From NCBI GenBank assembly GCA_944323345.1, contig CALUSC010000003.1, forward strand, positions 89,459 through 153,458: 64,000 nt of DNA. Reading direction: 5' to 3'. The DNA comes from an uncultured Bacteroidales bacterium. Lineage in GTDB: Bacteria; Bacteroidota; Bacteroidia; Bacteroidales; UBA932. The notes below the pieces were generated by a model that had not been told where the DNA came from, did not search any database, and was given only the letters and a program-made list of their open reading frames with translations. Every line of letters starts with the position of its first letter. Position 1 is the stretch's first letter. A program made the translations under genes and the position numbers. Shown in pieces: positions 36,745 to 46,133 of the stretch.

Positions 36745-39700
36745 ATGAAGCAATGTTTATTGAAGACAGCATCCGTAACGGCGATTGCTGCCTTTCTCTT
36801 TGCCATGACACAGTCGTGTGTGAAAGAAGAGTTCGATCTGGAAAGGATCGACACGACCGTATCTTTCGGCGGAGAGGCTCTGGTGTTTCCTCTCGGCAGT
36901 ACCGAGCAGCTGATACTCAAGACTCTCTTGCCGGAAGAAGATTTCGAGTTCATCACCTCCATGGATGGCGTGTACGGTTTCAGGATGTCTGAGGAAATGG
37001 ATTTTTCCGAAGATATTCCGGACATTTCTGCAGACATGGATATCGATGCAGTGGAGATTTCCGAAGATCTTGAGGTGAATTTCGATGACATATCCGATGC
37101 ATCCGATATGAAAATCGAACAGCAGACATTCGAATCCAACATCGACTTCAACGGCGTGGATGTGCCGGAAATCGATATTCCTGAAAATACTTACGACAAT
37201 TTGGTTTCCACCGGGATATGGGAATATACACCTGACCCTGAAGAGCTGTCCCTCGATTTCGAAGACCAGTCTCTGGATTTCTCCGGCGTATACGGCAGTG
37301 ATGATCTGGAGTCGCTTCTCGACAAAGCCGGGACTTCCGGAATTATTTACGTGTCGTCGCTTCCTGCCAAGAATCTCCCGGAAAAGAATTTCAGTGTGGA
37401 TGTCAAAGTCGTGCTTCCTGACGGTATCTCCGATGTCAGGGACATAAGGCTGGATGAAAACGCCAGAATAAAAATAGACATGGAGGTAGTGAATCCTTTC
37501 ATGGAAAGAGGAAGCGTGATTCCGGATATCTCTCTGGATCTGAGCGAGCTCCTGAGCATCGAAGGCAATACTTCCATACTGAATCTCGGAAACGGTTTCG
37601 AACTGAACAACTATAACGGCTACAAAGCATCAGAGTCGTACCGCATAGAATCTCTCGCAGTAGATGAGAATGACTGGAGCGATACGGAAGAAGGTTACAC
37701 TTTGTCAAAGCATTCTGAAGTTTCCGCATACGGAAGCGTTTCCTTTGAAAACATAAGGACCTCGGTAGAGACAGTGGAAGAGTCTTCCCGCAACGGAGGT
37801 CTCGGACTTCTCATCAATATTTCATTCGATAACGTAGTCATAGACGACATGACCCTGACTGTAAGTGAAGTCGGGAACGGAAACAGCGGGGTGGAATCGG
37901 ATTTCGATCTGGAAATCGACCCTATCAAGCTTCCGGAACAGGTAAAAGGTGTGGAGGAAGTCCGTTTCATGCCTGGCTCCGGAATCGACCTGGAAATATC
38001 GGGCGAAAAACTTTCGGAAATGACGGGTATAAATGCCGAACTTGAAAATGTGGTGATTACCTTCCCTGAGAGCATAGTATCCGACGATCTCGGTTATGGC
38101 AATACTCTGGAGATACCTGTAGTGGATCTCAAGAGTACGACTACGCGCCACATTGAGGTTTCAGCCATCATCCCAGGCGAGCCTGACAGCAACATGGAGA
38201 TTACTGTCGACGGAAAAGTTACCGTCACTGCCGACATGTCCCTCGGAGGAACTGTTTCCCTGTCATCTCTTCCAGCCAGTGAGCAGGACGATCCGAAAGT
38301 GAATTTCAGAGTGACGACAAATCTGCAGATTGCGGACTATACTCTCGTCATGGACAGGATAGATCATTCCATCGAGAATCAGAAGAAAGAGTTCGAGATA
38401 GACATGCCGGAAGGTGTAGGGGAAGTAGGTACCCTTACCATTACTCCTGAGGGCAATCCTCAGCTGACGGTCGATGTCATAATGCCGGAGCTCCAGGATA
38501 TGACCATGGAGGCCAAGACTCTGAAACTCTCTTTCCCTGAAATGATAAAATTCAGGGATGTGCCTCAGGAATACGGATATCAGGAGTCCGACAATTCCAT
38601 CAATTTCGAGAATGAAGAAATCCCTGAACATATTGTCCTCGACATAGAGACGCTGGTCCTGACTCCTAGGAAAAATGCCGAAACAGGAAAATACTTCGCT
38701 TCAGGTGTCCTGACATACAGCGGAGAAGCTTCGCTTCTTCCGTCAATGGACGGTACCGTCATCAGTACCGATGTGGAAAAACTCATCGATGAAGGCATAC
38801 AGGTCCAGGCCAATATTCCTGAAATCAATGTAGCCGAAGTGGCGTTTACGAAATTCGAGACAACTGTCGAGCAGAGCAGGACTCTGGACCTGTTCGATTT
38901 CGCGGATCTTCCGGAGCAGCTTGTAAGGCTGGATGAAGTACTGCTTGACCAGGCTGTTCTGAACATGACCCTGAATGCAGGCGACCTGCCGGACATGGGT
39001 GAAACCGCATCGGCTCCTATGATAGACCTGAATGTCTATCTTCCGGTAGAGGTGATGGTGGACGATACTGGTCTGGAGAATGTCGAATTCAAAGAATATG
39101 ACGAGACTTTCAATCTTCTGCGGATCAGCGGTGCAATGGACAGCGAGAATCAGTTCAGTATGGAGCCTGTGACTATAAAAGGTTTCGACATGAGCAACGT
39201 CGACCTGTCGCAGGGAGGCAAGTTCTCGAAAGAAATCAAGGTGGAAGGAAAGGTATATGTCGATAATCCTGAAATTTCGCCGGAAGAACTGAACGGGGAA
39301 TCCGTAACAGTAAATCTTGTCTGCAGTATCAAGAGCCCTGCACTGGAAGATGATCCGGGACAGGCTGGCGACAAGATCAGAATTTCCAGAATAGTCGGAG
39401 TCGTCGACTATAAACTCGGAGAAGACGGCTCTACCGATATGAATCAGACGATTTCTCTGGATGATCTCCCTGACTTCGTAAAAGACGAGAATTTCACTCT
39501 GGATTTCGAGAATCCGTATATACAGGTAGATGTAACCAGCAATGTCGGCATCCCTGTTCACGGTACGATCGACATTACGCCATATTATGACGGAGCAGCA
39601 GGAACATCTGAACATATAACTCTGGATATCCCTGCAGCTGAAGATGCATCCCAGGTGGAAACGACTACATATTGGCTGGCTTCCAGCAATGAAGGAATGC

Positions 39701-40410
39701 CTTCGGGATATACGTGGGTGGACGCAGACATCAGGGGAATGCTGAAAAGGATTCCAGAGAAGATAGATCTGAAGATAGATGCAGGAACCTCGGCAGATGA
39801 GGTCAGCGTAATAGATCCATCTGCGGATTATCAGCTGAAACTCTCATACGATGTAGTCGTTCCTTTCGTGTTCGGAGAGGATCTCAATATAGAGATGGAA
39901 TACACGATTCCTGGAGACGGATTCAGCAGTGACAGTGATAGTGACAGCGACAGCGATGGAAGCCAGACAGGAGAAGAGCTGTCCCTGCCTCCGGTACTCG
40001 GCGAATTGCTCGGCATGAACGCTCTCGGTCTGGGAGGACATGTAGAGTCTTCATTGCCGCTCAAACTGGAACTCATTATGGAACTGCTCGATTCCAAAGG
40101 CGATATAATAGAGACGGAAGAACCGGTAACCACGGTTATTGCCGCAGGCAGTGAAGAAAAACCTGTCCAGTCTCCGATAGATCTGAAACTCAAGCTTGCA
40201 GAAGGGGAGGACGCTACGGATCTTTCCAAGATAAGGATGAGATTCGCCGTGAAGTCAGGCAATATGTCAGGCGAGCCTGTCACTGAAAAGTCATATATTC
40301 AGGCTGTGCTCAAGGTCAAGGTGCCTGGAGGCATAACTGTCGACCTGAGTTCTCTCGGTGAGAGCGAAAATTCAGGCGATCCCGATTATACTGGAACTGA
40401 AAACTGGTAA
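36745..40410 (+). CDS. Very large acidic surface or periplasmic lipoprotein
   Basis: This 1221-residue protein opens with a lipoprotein signal, FLFAMTQSC, lipidated at Cys25. The mature start CVKEEFDLERIDTTVSFGGEALVFPLGSTEQL resembles a Bacteroidota lipoprotein type with a D-IDTT-V-----L-VPLG opening. The body is a long run of beta-rich segments strongly enriched in Asp/Glu, with recurring patterns of the sort SLDDLPDFVKDENFTLDFENPYIQVDVT, suggesting tandem beta-sandwich units. A Ser-Asp run sits near residues 1062-1071. The function is unknown. It is followed two bases later by the DUF5723 barrel protein, so the two probably work together at the outer membrane. Confidence 0.75.
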   Translation: MKQCLLKTASVTAIAAFLFAMTQSCVKEEFDLERIDTTVSFGGEALVFPLGSTEQLILKTLLPEEDFEFITSMDGVYGFRMSEEMDFSEDIPDISADMDIDAVEISEDLEVNFDDISDASDMKIEQQTFESNIDFNGVDVPEIDIPENTYDNLVSTGIWEYTPDPEELSLDFEDQSLDFSGVYGSDDLESLLDKAGTSGIIYVSSLPAKNLPEKNFSVDVKVVLPDGISDVRDIRLDENARIKIDMEVVNPFMERGSVIPDISLDLSELLSIEGNTSILNLGNGFELNNYNGYKASESYRIESLAVDENDWSDTEEGYTLSKHSEVSAYGSVSFENIRTSVETVEESSRNGGLGLLINISFDNVVIDDMTLTVSEVGNGNSGVESDFDLEIDPIKLPEQVKGVEEVRFMPGSGIDLEISGEKLSEMTGINAELENVVITFPESIVSDDLGYGNTLEIPVVDLKSTTTRHIEVSAIIPGEPDSNMEITVDGKVTVTADMSLGGTVSLSSLPASEQDDPKVNFRVTTNLQIADYTLVMDRIDHSIENQKKEFEIDMPEGVGEVGTLTITPEGNPQLTVDVIMPELQDMTMEAKTLKLSFPEMIKFRDVPQEYGYQESDNSINFENEEIPEHIVLDIETLVLTPRKNAETGKYFASGVLTYSGEASLLPSMDGTVISTDVEKLIDEGIQVQANIPEINVAEVAFTKFETTVEQSRTLDLFDFADLPEQLVRLDEVLLDQAVLNMTLNAGDLPDMGETASAPMIDLNVYLPVEVMVDDTGLENVEFKEYDETFNLLRISGAMDSENQFSMEPVTIKGFDMSNVDLSQGGKFSKEIKVEGKVYVDNPEISPEELNGESVTVNLVCSIKSPALEDDPGQAGDKIRISRIVGVVDYKLGEDGSTDMNQTISLDDLPDFVKDENFTLDFENPYIQVDVTSNVGIPVHGTIDITPYYDGAAGTSEHITLDIPAAEDASQVETTTYWLASSNEGMPSGYTWVDADIRGMLKRIPEKIDLKIDAGTSADEVSVIDPSADYQLKLSYDVVVPFVFGEDLNIEMEYTIPGDGFSSDSDSDSDSDGSQTGEELSLPPVLGELLGMNALGLGGHVESSLPLKLELIMELLDSKGDIIETEEPVTTVIAAGSEEKPVQSPIDLKLKLAEGEDATDLSKIRMRFAVKSGNMSGEPVTEKSYIQAVLKVKVPGGITVDLSSLGESENSGDPDYTGTENW
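39928..39957 (+). repeat. Ser-Asp hexanucleotide microrepeat
   Basis: Five consecutive AGY-GAY codon pairs encode (Ser-Asp)5 inside the large lipoprotein, just before an acidic Gly/Ser linker. Such a tract can expand or contract by slippage without breaking frame. The third-base variation shows that it is not a freshly expanded array. Confidence 0.8.
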
Positions 40411-40412
40411 TT

Positions 40413-41864
40413 ATGAAAAGAATATATCTATTGATCGTTATATGCCTGTTCCCGCTGATAGCAAGCGGGCAGGCTTTGAAAGGAAGCTATTTTTCAGAGT
40501 ATTCTCTGCTGAGAAACAAACTGAATCCGGCTTTTGCACCGCGTTCGTCTTATCTCGGATTTGCCGGTCTGGACAATATCGGCTTGGGGCTGACCGGAAA
40601 TGTCGGCATGTCGAATTTCCTCTTTCCTTCAGGAGACGGGACTCTGAAGACTTTCCTGCATCCTGACGTTTCCTCATCTGCTTTTCTGGACAATATGCCG
40701 GCAAATCCGCATCTGGATGTCGATATGGACACGGATTTGTTCAACCTGGGATTCTTTACAGGGAAAAACAGTTTCTGGACAGTAGGACTCGGTCTGAAAG
40801 CAGATGCGGAGATGAATCTGCCGAAAGAATTGTTTTCGTTCCTGAAGAACGGAGCTGCTACTGATCCTCAGGAATATCACATCAAGGATCTTAGCATCAT
40901 CCAGAACGCTTATGTGGAAGCTTCCTTGGGATATTCTCATAATTTCTCCGATCTGGTGAAGGGGCTCAGCGTAGGTGCGAGGGTCAAATTCCTGGCTGCC
41001 ATAGACAGGGCGGATGTCCGGATAAATAACCTCGATCTCACCATGGGTTCGGAGCAGTGGAATGTCAAGGCCGATGCCACGGCATCTCTGATGGCAAAAG
41101 GTGTGGATTTATATATAAATGATGACAAGACATTCGGTTATGATATGAACATGGCGCAGCTCGGTCTTGCCGGTATGGGTGCCGCTTTCGATCTCGGAGC
41201 TGAATACCGCCTCTATATAAACCGCTTTTTCGACAGCATCAGATTTTCAGCCGCGGTCACTGATCTGGGATTCCTCAATTTCTCGGCTCCTGCAGTACAG
41301 CAGTTTACCACTTCAGGAGAAGTGAATTACACCGGTCTTGAAGGAATATCCCTCGGCAGTGACATGAATTTCGAAGAGACTTTCAATGAAATTACCGACC
41401 AGTTCATGGAATTCCTCGACCTGGAGGAAGTGGAGAGCGGAAAAATCACTTCACGCATAAGGCCTCAGCTTTTTGTCGGAGTCGAAGCGCCTTTCCTTTG
41501 GAACAGAATGAGTCTCGGTCTTCTGTACAGTGCCAAGTTCGGCTATACCAGTACGCGCAACGAGCTTACGCTTGCGCTCAATATGCGCCCTGGCAAATGG
41601 TTCAACCTGGGAGTGAACTATTCCATGCTGAACGCCGCAAAATCCATAGGCTGGATTCTCGAACTCATCCCTCGCGGAGGTATCAGTTTCTTCCTGGGAA
41701 GCGACTATACGTTCCTGGAGGTTAACCCTATGTTCATTCCGGTGAACGAATTGAATTTCAACATGCGATTCGGATTCAACATCACGATGGGCAACAAATA
41801 CGACGAGAAAGCCATAGCTAGACAGACCAGAAGGGAACTCAGACGTGCCGCCATGTATGACTGA
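40413..41864 (+). CDS. DUF5723 outer-membrane protein
   Basis: This 483-residue protein has a signal peptide ending LIASGQA (cleavage near residue 19) and a barrel-like body. The opening LKGSYFSEYSLLRNKLNPAFAPRSSYLGFAGLDNIGLGLTGN is the DUF5723 signature, seen in PorV/FadL-like Bacteroidota outer-membrane proteins. The function is unknown. It starts two bases after the lipoprotein stop and is followed by a strong terminator, giving a two-gene unit. Confidence 0.85.
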   Translation: MKRIYLLIVICLFPLIASGQALKGSYFSEYSLLRNKLNPAFAPRSSYLGFAGLDNIGLGLTGNVGMSNFLFPSGDGTLKTFLHPDVSSSAFLDNMPANPHLDVDMDTDLFNLGFFTGKNSFWTVGLGLKADAEMNLPKELFSFLKNGAATDPQEYHIKDLSIIQNAYVEASLGYSHNFSDLVKGLSVGARVKFLAAIDRADVRINNLDLTMGSEQWNVKADATASLMAKGVDLYINDDKTFGYDMNMAQLGLAGMGAAFDLGAEYRLYINRFFDSIRFSAAVTDLGFLNFSAPAVQQFTTSGEVNYTGLEGISLGSDMNFEETFNEITDQFMEFLDLEEVESGKITSRIRPQLFVGVEAPFLWNRMSLGLLYSAKFGYTSTRNELTLALNMRPGKWFNLGVNYSMLNAAKSIGWILELIPRGGISFFLGSDYTFLEVNPMFIPVNELNFNMRFGFNITMGNKYDEKAIARQTRRELRRAAMYD

Positions 41865-41885
41865 TGGCTCCGTGTCTGAAATGAA

Positions 41886-41922
41886 GAAGGGCGGCTACCG
41901 GATTACCGGTCAGCCGCCCTTC
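41886..41922. terminator. Bidirectional terminator after the DUF5723 gene
   Basis: GAAGGGCGGCT at 41886-41896 pairs with AGCCGCCCTTC at 41912-41922, and an inner ACCGG/CCGGT extends the stem around an ATTA loop. The two flanking genes converge on it, and no long U tract is present on either side. Confidence 0.85.
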
Positions 41923-41947
41923 TTGCAAATAGCAAAACTTCAGGTCT

Positions 41948-42394
41948 TTACTTTATGAAGTTGGCAACTTTGTCGATACTGTGCTCGAAGTATGGAGAGC
42001 ACGGTTCGTATCTGTATGGAATATATTCATAAAGCCTGCAATACGCCTTGCCTGACTTATGGCTGTAGAATACGTCGACCCTGAGTCCGTTGCCCTTGTT
42101 TTCATCGGACAGATCGGCTGCTTCAGGTGATTTTGAAAGCATGTTTATGAACGAATCCCTTTTGCTCTGCGGGAAAAACTTCTCTTTTTTCCTGTAGGTT
42201 TCGTTAGTTCCGGCGAGTTTATAGCTGGTTTTGAGTACCAGAAGAAGTATAAGTCCCGCAAAAATCATGAAGAACCCTACGATATTTACGGATGTCGATG
42301 TAGGCATTGCTATAAGGACAGCACCTGCCACAATTAATATCAATGAAACAATAATATCCTGAGCAGAGCGTGCCCTGTTAAATTCCTTTTCCAT
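41948..42394 (-). CDS. Small membrane protein with two predicted helices
   Basis: I do not recognise a family. This 148-residue protein has two hydrophobic helices (about 13-31 and 35-53) joined by a tight turn, then a soluble C-terminal domain of about 95 residues ending YRYEPCSPYFEHSIDKVANFIK. Charge distribution suggests both termini are cytoplasmic. It is preceded by a short AT-rich gap and ends against the terminator at 41886-41922. Confidence 0.6.
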   Translation of the reverse strand: MEKEFNRARSAQDIIVSLILIVAGAVLIAMPTSTSVNIVGFFMIFAGLILLLVLKTSYKLAGTNETYRKKEKFFPQSKRDSFINMLSKSPEAADLSDENKGNGLRVDVFYSHKSGKAYCRLYEYIPYRYEPCSPYFEHSIDKVANFIK

Positions 42395-42466
42395 AATTAT
42401 TTAATTATTAATGATTTAAAGTAAAATTAGTAATAGCTGTGACATAATCTTGAAGGGGAGTGCCGG

Positions 42467-42880
42467 CTATACTATGAGGACGCGGAGAAGATGTATCCGT
42501 TCAGAGTTGGATGACATGCCGCGGTCCAGAATCATCATATTATGGGTAAGAAAATAATATCTATTTAATAATGAGTGATTTATGCTATTTTCCAATGACC
42601 ATTTGAAGCCGGATCCCGACTGTCTTTTGGATGTAGCCTGACTGTATCCTGCGGGACCGTTATAAGAATTCCTGTAAAGATAGACCTGTCTGTCCGGAGT
42701 CTGGATTTTTTCGGAAGTGCCTTTAATCGCATTATAGGCAATAAATCCGGGACCATCGTAAATATTTTCAATATGTTCCTGTTCCTGGCAGCATGAAGTT
42801 TCCGCAGGAGTAGTCGTCCGGGCGGAATGGAAAGCTGTCAGGATAAGTCCCAGGAATATGATATATAACAGGTTTTTCAT
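42467..42880 (-). CDS. Small exported protein of unknown function
   Basis: ATG at 42880 gives 137 residues and a signal peptide (MKNLLYIIFLGLILTAFHSA); the frame extends upstream but without a better start. The mature part is short and basic-polar, with a Cys-Cys pair just after the signal and a hydrophobic C-terminus (LLRVLIV). No family is recognised. A minus-strand TATCTTTG box at 42891-42898 sits 10 bases before the ATG, supporting expression from this start. Confidence 0.5.
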   Translation of the reverse strand: MKNLLYIIFLGLILTAFHSARTTTPAETSCCQEQEHIENIYDGPGFIAYNAIKGTSEKIQTPDRQVYLYRNSYNGPAGYSQATSKRQSGSGFKWSLENSINHSLLNRYYFLTHNMMILDRGMSSNSERIHLLRVLIV

Positions 42881-42890
42881 AATTTCCGCG

Positions 42891-42898
42891 CAAAGATA
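42891..42898 (-). promoter_or_regulatory. Predicted -7 box of the small exported protein gene
   Basis: Minus-strand TATCTTTG fits TAnnTTTG and lies ten bases upstream of the ATG at 42880, implying a very short leader. Confidence 0.4.
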
Positions 42899-43096
42899 GG
42901 AATAATAATCCATATATTTTATCTGTCTGCCGGAGTAAGGCCGCATGGCGTCTGAAACGTTGTTGTCCGCGCATGAAAAAGAAAAGGCAATTTTGTCCTA
43001 CAATTTATATTATGTTAAGTAGTGTATATAAAAAAACTACCATGCCGCCTGACGATCAAGTCAATGACAAGGTAGTAAAACAGCAATCCGGAATTT

Positions 43097-44281
43097 TTAC
43101 CTGCCCCACTGCAGCTTCCATCCCGGAAGTTCGAGTTTCTCGGCAAGAAGTTCCTTTGAAAGTACAGGGTTGGAATAAATTTTAAGGAATATGTCGCGAA
43201 GATCGGCTCTGTTCAGTTCTTTTTCCACCGTATCGAGCTGATGCTCCATATAGCCGACGAACGACTCGACATCTTCCGGCGCATATTTGTCGCTGTATTT
43301 GAATCCCTGATTAAGCAAATCGTACGCAATATAGTTCGTTTTCCAGAGTTTGTATCCTTCGATGACGCGCAGGTCGACAGCGTGCCTGATCCATTGGTAA
43401 CGGTCATTCTTGTCGCATCTGGAAGCATTTTCGATTTCTTCCGATGTCAGAGGAAGACCGATATTCAGGTGAATATTGCCTTTCTGCTGCTTGATGCCGG
43501 TAAGAATGCTGTTGAGATCTTCTCCGGGAGCCTTGACATATTTCTGTGTCCTGGAAATAAGGAGTTCCCGTGCCTTGAGAATGTCGCACGGTTCGTATTC
43601 GTATGATATGCTCAGCGGAATGATATTCAATTCTTCGAAATTCTGTCTGAAATCAGCGGAGCCGCTCATGTCCAGCATTTTCAGCAGGCCCTGCTCCGTA
43701 ATATCCTCCCCGTCTTTGGTACGTCCCTGCCTCTGGGCCAGCCAGATGGAGCTTTTCTGTTCCGTAATGTTCAGTCTGATATACCTGGACAGAAGCTGGG
43801 ACGAAAGATACAGTTCCCTGGCGGATATGCCCCGTACGACCTTTATCATCCTGTTGGACCTGATGAGATATTCTATGAACTTGTTGGTAATCAAGTTATC
43901 TCCGACAGCTATTTCAGTCATCGGAATCCCGTTCCGGTACAGGACCAGCTGGGTAATGGCTGGATCAAGAATGATATCCCTGTGGTTCGACAGAGCCAGG
44001 AATTTCTTTTCCCTGTCGATATTCGCTATGCCGTCGTATGAAAAATTGTGGGCTGTATGCTCTATCACCCATTCGACGACTTTCGACATCACCATTATCT
44101 GGAAATCATCTATGCTTCGGACCTGTTTCAGGATATTCTGCAGGTAATCAGGAGATTCCTGTGGAAAGAAATACTGTGAGACCTCTTTCAGAACCGGATT
44201 TTCAGCCACTATGTTCAGAGCTTTTACTGCTTCTTCGTCAGTGTACGGGCTGATACTCTCGAATTCAGACAAATCAATCAT
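43097..44281 (-). CDS. PlsC-like 1-acyl-sn-glycerol-3-phosphate acyltransferase
   Basis: This 394-residue protein has a central acyltransferase domain with the motif FLALSNHRDIILDPA (NHxxxxD near 97-102), followed by GNDLIT-like AVGDNLITNKFIEYL and a SSIWLAQRQGRTKDGED block corresponding to the EGTRS-type motif. The N- and C-terminal regions (about 70 and 120 residues) extend beyond the usual PlsC size, which is common in Bacteroidota. The likely role is acylating a lysophospholipid or aminolipid in the inner membrane. A 13-base hairpin lies just upstream. Confidence 0.8.
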   Translation of the reverse strand: MIDLSEFESISPYTDEEAVKALNIVAENPVLKEVSQYFFPQESPDYLQNILKQVRSIDDFQIMVMSKVVEWVIEHTAHNFSYDGIANIDREKKFLALSNHRDIILDPAITQLVLYRNGIPMTEIAVGDNLITNKFIEYLIRSNRMIKVVRGISARELYLSSQLLSRYIRLNITEQKSSIWLAQRQGRTKDGEDITEQGLLKMLDMSGSADFRQNFEELNIIPLSISYEYEPCDILKARELLISRTQKYVKAPGEDLNSILTGIKQQKGNIHLNIGLPLTSEEIENASRCDKNDRYQWIRHAVDLRVIEGYKLWKTNYIAYDLLNQGFKYSDKYAPEDVESFVGYMEHQLDTVEKELNRADLRDIFLKIYSNPVLSKELLAEKLELPGWKLQWGR

Positions 44282-44291
44282 AACTTAAAAT

Positions 44292-44339
44292 TTGTCCGAC
44301 GGAAATATTATACTTCCGACCGGGGATTCCGTCGGACAA
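44292..44339. terminator. Hairpin between queA and the acyltransferase gene
   Basis: TTGTCCGACGGAA at 44292-44304 and TTCCGTCGGACAA at 44327-44339 are perfectly complementary arms with a 22-base loop. Both neighbours read leftward, so it may end the queA transcript or fold in the leader of the acyltransferase mRNA. No U tract follows, so the role is uncertain. Confidence 0.5.
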
Positions 44340-44432
44340 TATCCCCGATCGCTTCTTTTCTGCCCCCTTTCTGGGAGATTCAATACAAAGTTAGTATTTA
44401 AAATGATATTTCAGTGTCCATGACGGTATCTT

Positions 44433-45650
44433 TTATCGGCACCGCTTTCGGAACAGAATCGAACTGTCTCCGTAACTGAGGAATCTGAAACCGTGCGAAA
44501 GAGCGAAATCATATATTTTCCGCCAGTCGCCTTGTACGAATGCCGATATCAGGAGCAGCAGCGTGCTTTGCGGCTGATGGAAATTCGTCACCAGCACATC
44601 GGTTATCCGGAACCTGAATCCGGGAACTATTATGATCCGCGTCCCCACCTTCAGTTCTTCAAGTCCTGCGGAATCCATGTATGACACGATCGCTTCGAGA
44701 GCTTCTTCGGTCGTATATCCGTACTCTCTTTCATACGGTGCCCATTGGGAGACATCTGCAGGTTCACCGTTTTCGATACAGCTTACACCTATATAATATA
44801 ATGATTCGAGTGTCCGTACAGAAGTGGTGCCTACGGCCACCACGGTTTTTCCGGAAGAAATCAGGCTGCGTATCAGCGATTTCCTAACAGCAAACGGTTC
44901 CCGGTGCATACGATGGCCTGATATGGTGTCCGACTTCACGGGAAGGAATGTCCCGGCTCCTACATGCAGGCATACGGTTTCCATGTCGACGCCTTTTGCC
45001 TTTATCTTTTCAAGCTCGTTTTCCGTGAAATGCAGACCTGCGGTAGGAGCTGCGACCGAGCCTCTGTATCTGGCATACAATGTCTGGTACCGTTCTGAAT
45101 CTATGGCTTCCGAATCCCTGTTGAGATAAGGCGGGATAGGTATGGTTCCGCATATTTCCAGAACGCGGGAAAACGGCAGCCCGCCATTCCACCTGAACTC
45201 CACGACAGACGTTTCGTTATCTCGCTCCACGAGTGATGCCTTCAGTCCGAGGGCCGACACATCCGGATCGGAATCAGGGTTATACAATGTAAGAATATCC
45301 GATTTCCACCGTTTTACATTTCCGACAATGCACCGCCATCTGCAAGTGGCCGTTTCCGAGAAAATCAGGTTATATTCGGACGGAAGGACAGGTTCCAGGC
45401 AGAAAACCTCTATATGGGCCCCGGTCTCACGCTGGAAGTGAAGTCTGGCCGGCACTACCTTCGTATCGTTGAATACCATGATGGAATCCGAAGGAATGAA
45501 ATCCGGAATATCCCGGAATACATGCTCCGATACTTCACCGTCGCAATATTCCAGCAACTTGGACATATCCCTCTGTTCCAGCGGATATTTTGCTATCCTT
45601 TCATCCGGCAGGTCATAATCGAAATCCGATATCTTTATTTCCGGTATCAT
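44433..45650 (-). CDS. queA: S-adenosylmethionine:tRNA ribosyltransferase-isomerase QueA
   Basis: QueA transfers the ribosyl group of SAM to preQ1 in tRNA to make epoxyqueuosine. This 405-residue protein is close to the family in length but has an insert in its middle. Conserved blocks include SDFDYDLPDERIAKYPLEQRD (residues 6-26), FNDTKVVPARL, GSVAAPTAGLHFTEN (ligand site) and TNFHQPQSTLLLLISAF near the C-terminus. It stands alone between the AT-rich spacer at 45651-46133 and the hairpin at 44292-44339. Confidence 0.95.
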   Translation of the reverse strand: MIPEIKISDFDYDLPDERIAKYPLEQRDMSKLLEYCDGEVSEHVFRDIPDFIPSDSIMVFNDTKVVPARLHFQRETGAHIEVFCLEPVLPSEYNLIFSETATCRWRCIVGNVKRWKSDILTLYNPDSDPDVSALGLKASLVERDNETSVVEFRWNGGLPFSRVLEICGTIPIPPYLNRDSEAIDSERYQTLYARYRGSVAAPTAGLHFTENELEKIKAKGVDMETVCLHVGAGTFLPVKSDTISGHRMHREPFAVRKSLIRSLISSGKTVVAVGTTSVRTLESLYYIGVSCIENGEPADVSQWAPYEREYGYTTEEALEAIVSYMDSAGLEELKVGTRIIIVPGFRFRITDVLVTNFHQPQSTLLLLISAFVQGDWRKIYDFALSHGFRFLSYGDSSILFRKRCR

Positions 45651-46133
45651 CTTCTTGAAAATTTAATCGGCCACGAAAATACATAATTCCTGCGAAAAAT
45701 AGAAATGTGCGGCACTTGAGCTGAAGTTTACAAAAGTAATTCACAAATCAAATCATATAGATTACAATAGTAAATAATTACACAAAATCGAGAGTACGAA
45801 AATATAATATTCTATTCAAATCGGTAATGTTTACAACAATATATAACTGATAAATTTCATTAAATATAATTATTTATAAATCAGCTATTTATTTTGTATT
45901 ATCTAAATTACAGATTTAGATAAATTCCCCATAAGTGTATCTTCTGGACGCAAAATCATCTACCAATACCGTTATAATCGATATAGTTATTTGTAAATTA
46001 GGATATTGCAATAGTTATCTAAAGAATGACTTCAATTATATACACCACTCCCCTTTCCTTGTTTACAAATGTTACAATACAATGATTTACATTTGTTATT
46101 AAAATTCTTATTACATTTGTAAATAATTTGTAT
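45651..46133. other. AT-rich intergenic region between queA and the HTH regulator gene
   Basis: This 483-base spacer holds no gene. It is markedly AT-rich and carries a perfect 9-base inverted repeat, TATCTAAAT/ATTTAGATA, at 45900-45922 with a TACAG loop. ATAGTTAT is repeated directly near 45980 and 46011. The last 70 bases contain three copies of a TTTACAAATGT/ACATTTGTAAA motif, described separately. It is likely a regulatory region for the divergent genes. Confidence 0.6.
46062..46123. promoter_or_regulatory. Repeated operator-like sites before the HTH gene
   Basis: TTTACAAATGT (46062-46072), TTTACATTTGTTA (46086-46098) and ACATTTGTAAA (46113-46123) share the same core, the last being the exact reverse complement of the first. 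Spacing is about 25 bases (2.5 turns). They cover the region just before the start codon of an HTH protein, suiting autoregulation. Confidence 0.5.

Noticed and set aside
36745-40410. Long opposite-strand open frames over the large lipoprotein gene
   Set aside because: They mirror the strongly biased GA-rich coding sequence, have no signal or motif, and overlap each other.
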